Positions 4,915-5,030 of a stretch of 5,030 nucleotides of DNA are shown here, one piece after another; position 1 is the stretch's first letter, and every line of letters starts with the position of its first letter. This DNA is from an uncultured Ardenticatenia bacterium (GTDB lineage: Bacteria > Chloroflexota > Anaerolineae > Promineifilales > Promineifilaceae). A model generated the notes under the pieces. That model was not told where the DNA came from. It did no database searches and was given only the letters and a program-made list of their open reading frames with translations. Location: NCBI GenBank assembly GCA_937858165.1, contig CALLZA010000632.1, positions 1 to 5,030 of the forward strand, written 5' to 3'. Made by a program: the position numbers and the translations under genes.

Positions 4915-4980
4915 CTGTCTCTTATACACATCTCCGAGCCCACGAGACCGTACTAGATCTCGTATGCCGTCTTCTGATTG
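4915..4980 (+). other. Illumina Nextera mosaic end/Read-2/i7/P7 adapter (contaminant)
   Basis: The order is the 19-base mosaic end (4915-4933), CCGAGCCCACGAGAC (4934-4948), index CGTACTAG (4949-4956, which I recognise as Nextera i7 702) and the P7 segment ATCTCGTATGCCGTCTTCTG (4957-4976) plus four bases with one mismatch. Genomic sequence ends at about 4914. An ORF running across this junction yields the well-known artefact peptide LLYTSPSPRD. Confidence 0.99.
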
Positions 4981-5030
4981 ACAAAAAAAAACCCTATCTC
5001 ACACACTGCGCCGTATCAAGCTCATACCAA
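4981..5030. other. Non-genomic read-through after P7
   Basis: A run of A follows the P7 sequence, as is usual when Illumina reads continue past the end of the library molecule. The remaining bases show no feature and should not be treated as genome. Confidence 0.88.

Noticed and set aside
4349..4981. Plus-strand ORF ending in the adapter
   Set aside because: It is the antisense shadow of the fusion gene continued into the P7 adapter; its last residues are the known adapter translation.

Overview
The window is a short-read assembly contig whose two ends are not genomic. Complete Illumina Nextera library adapters bracket the insert: P5, an i5 index, Read-1 primer and transposon mosaic end on the left (126-195), and mosaic end, Read-2 primer, an i7 index and P7 on the right (4915-4980). 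Genomic DNA runs from about 196 to 4914. Bases 1-125 and 4981-5030 look like read-through noise beyond the library molecule.

The insert is GC-rich bacterial DNA. The gene content, the scattered TTTGCG/CGCAAA hairpin repeats and a T-box leader fit a Chloroflexota-type (Anaerolineae-like) metagenomic bacterium. This placement is an inference; no taxonomic marker gene is present.

Left part, minus strand (196-1657): a consensus promoter reads into tRNA-Leu(GAG). About 20 nt further on a T-box riboswitch begins, with stem I, stem III, T-box and an intrinsic terminator. It is followed by a hairpin repeat and then asd (aspartate-semialdehyde dehydrogenase), which is cut by the left adapter. The UGGA tRNA-acceptor bulge predicts a tRNA with discriminator U. 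That fits tRNA-Thr, so asd is probably controlled by threonyl-tRNA charging. No separate promoter is visible between the tRNA and the leader.

Middle (1658-3185): a small plus-strand helix-hairpin-helix protein has its own extended -10 promoter. It converges on a minus-strand gene for a thioredoxin-fold AhpC/TSA (PrxL2/SelU-like) protein. That reading frame is interrupted by a single in-frame UGA exactly where the redox CxxC motif should start, giving UxxC. A bacterial-type SECIS hairpin lies 25 nt beyond the UGA. The gene is best read as a 191-residue selenoprotein that ordinary gene callers would truncate. A perfect TTGACA-17-TATAAT promoter precedes it.

Right part (3275-4816, minus): one 513-residue ORF joins an N-terminally anchored alpha/beta-hydrolase domain, which appears to have lost its nucleophile serine and acidic residue, to a C-terminal multi-pass membrane domain with an HEAAH zincin motif (DUF3267-like). 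A GC-rich palindromic repeat of a second family lies just upstream, before the right adapter. The genes do not form one pathway. The main points of interest are the selenoprotein, the tRNA/T-box/asd unit and the pseudo-hydrolase/protease fusion.
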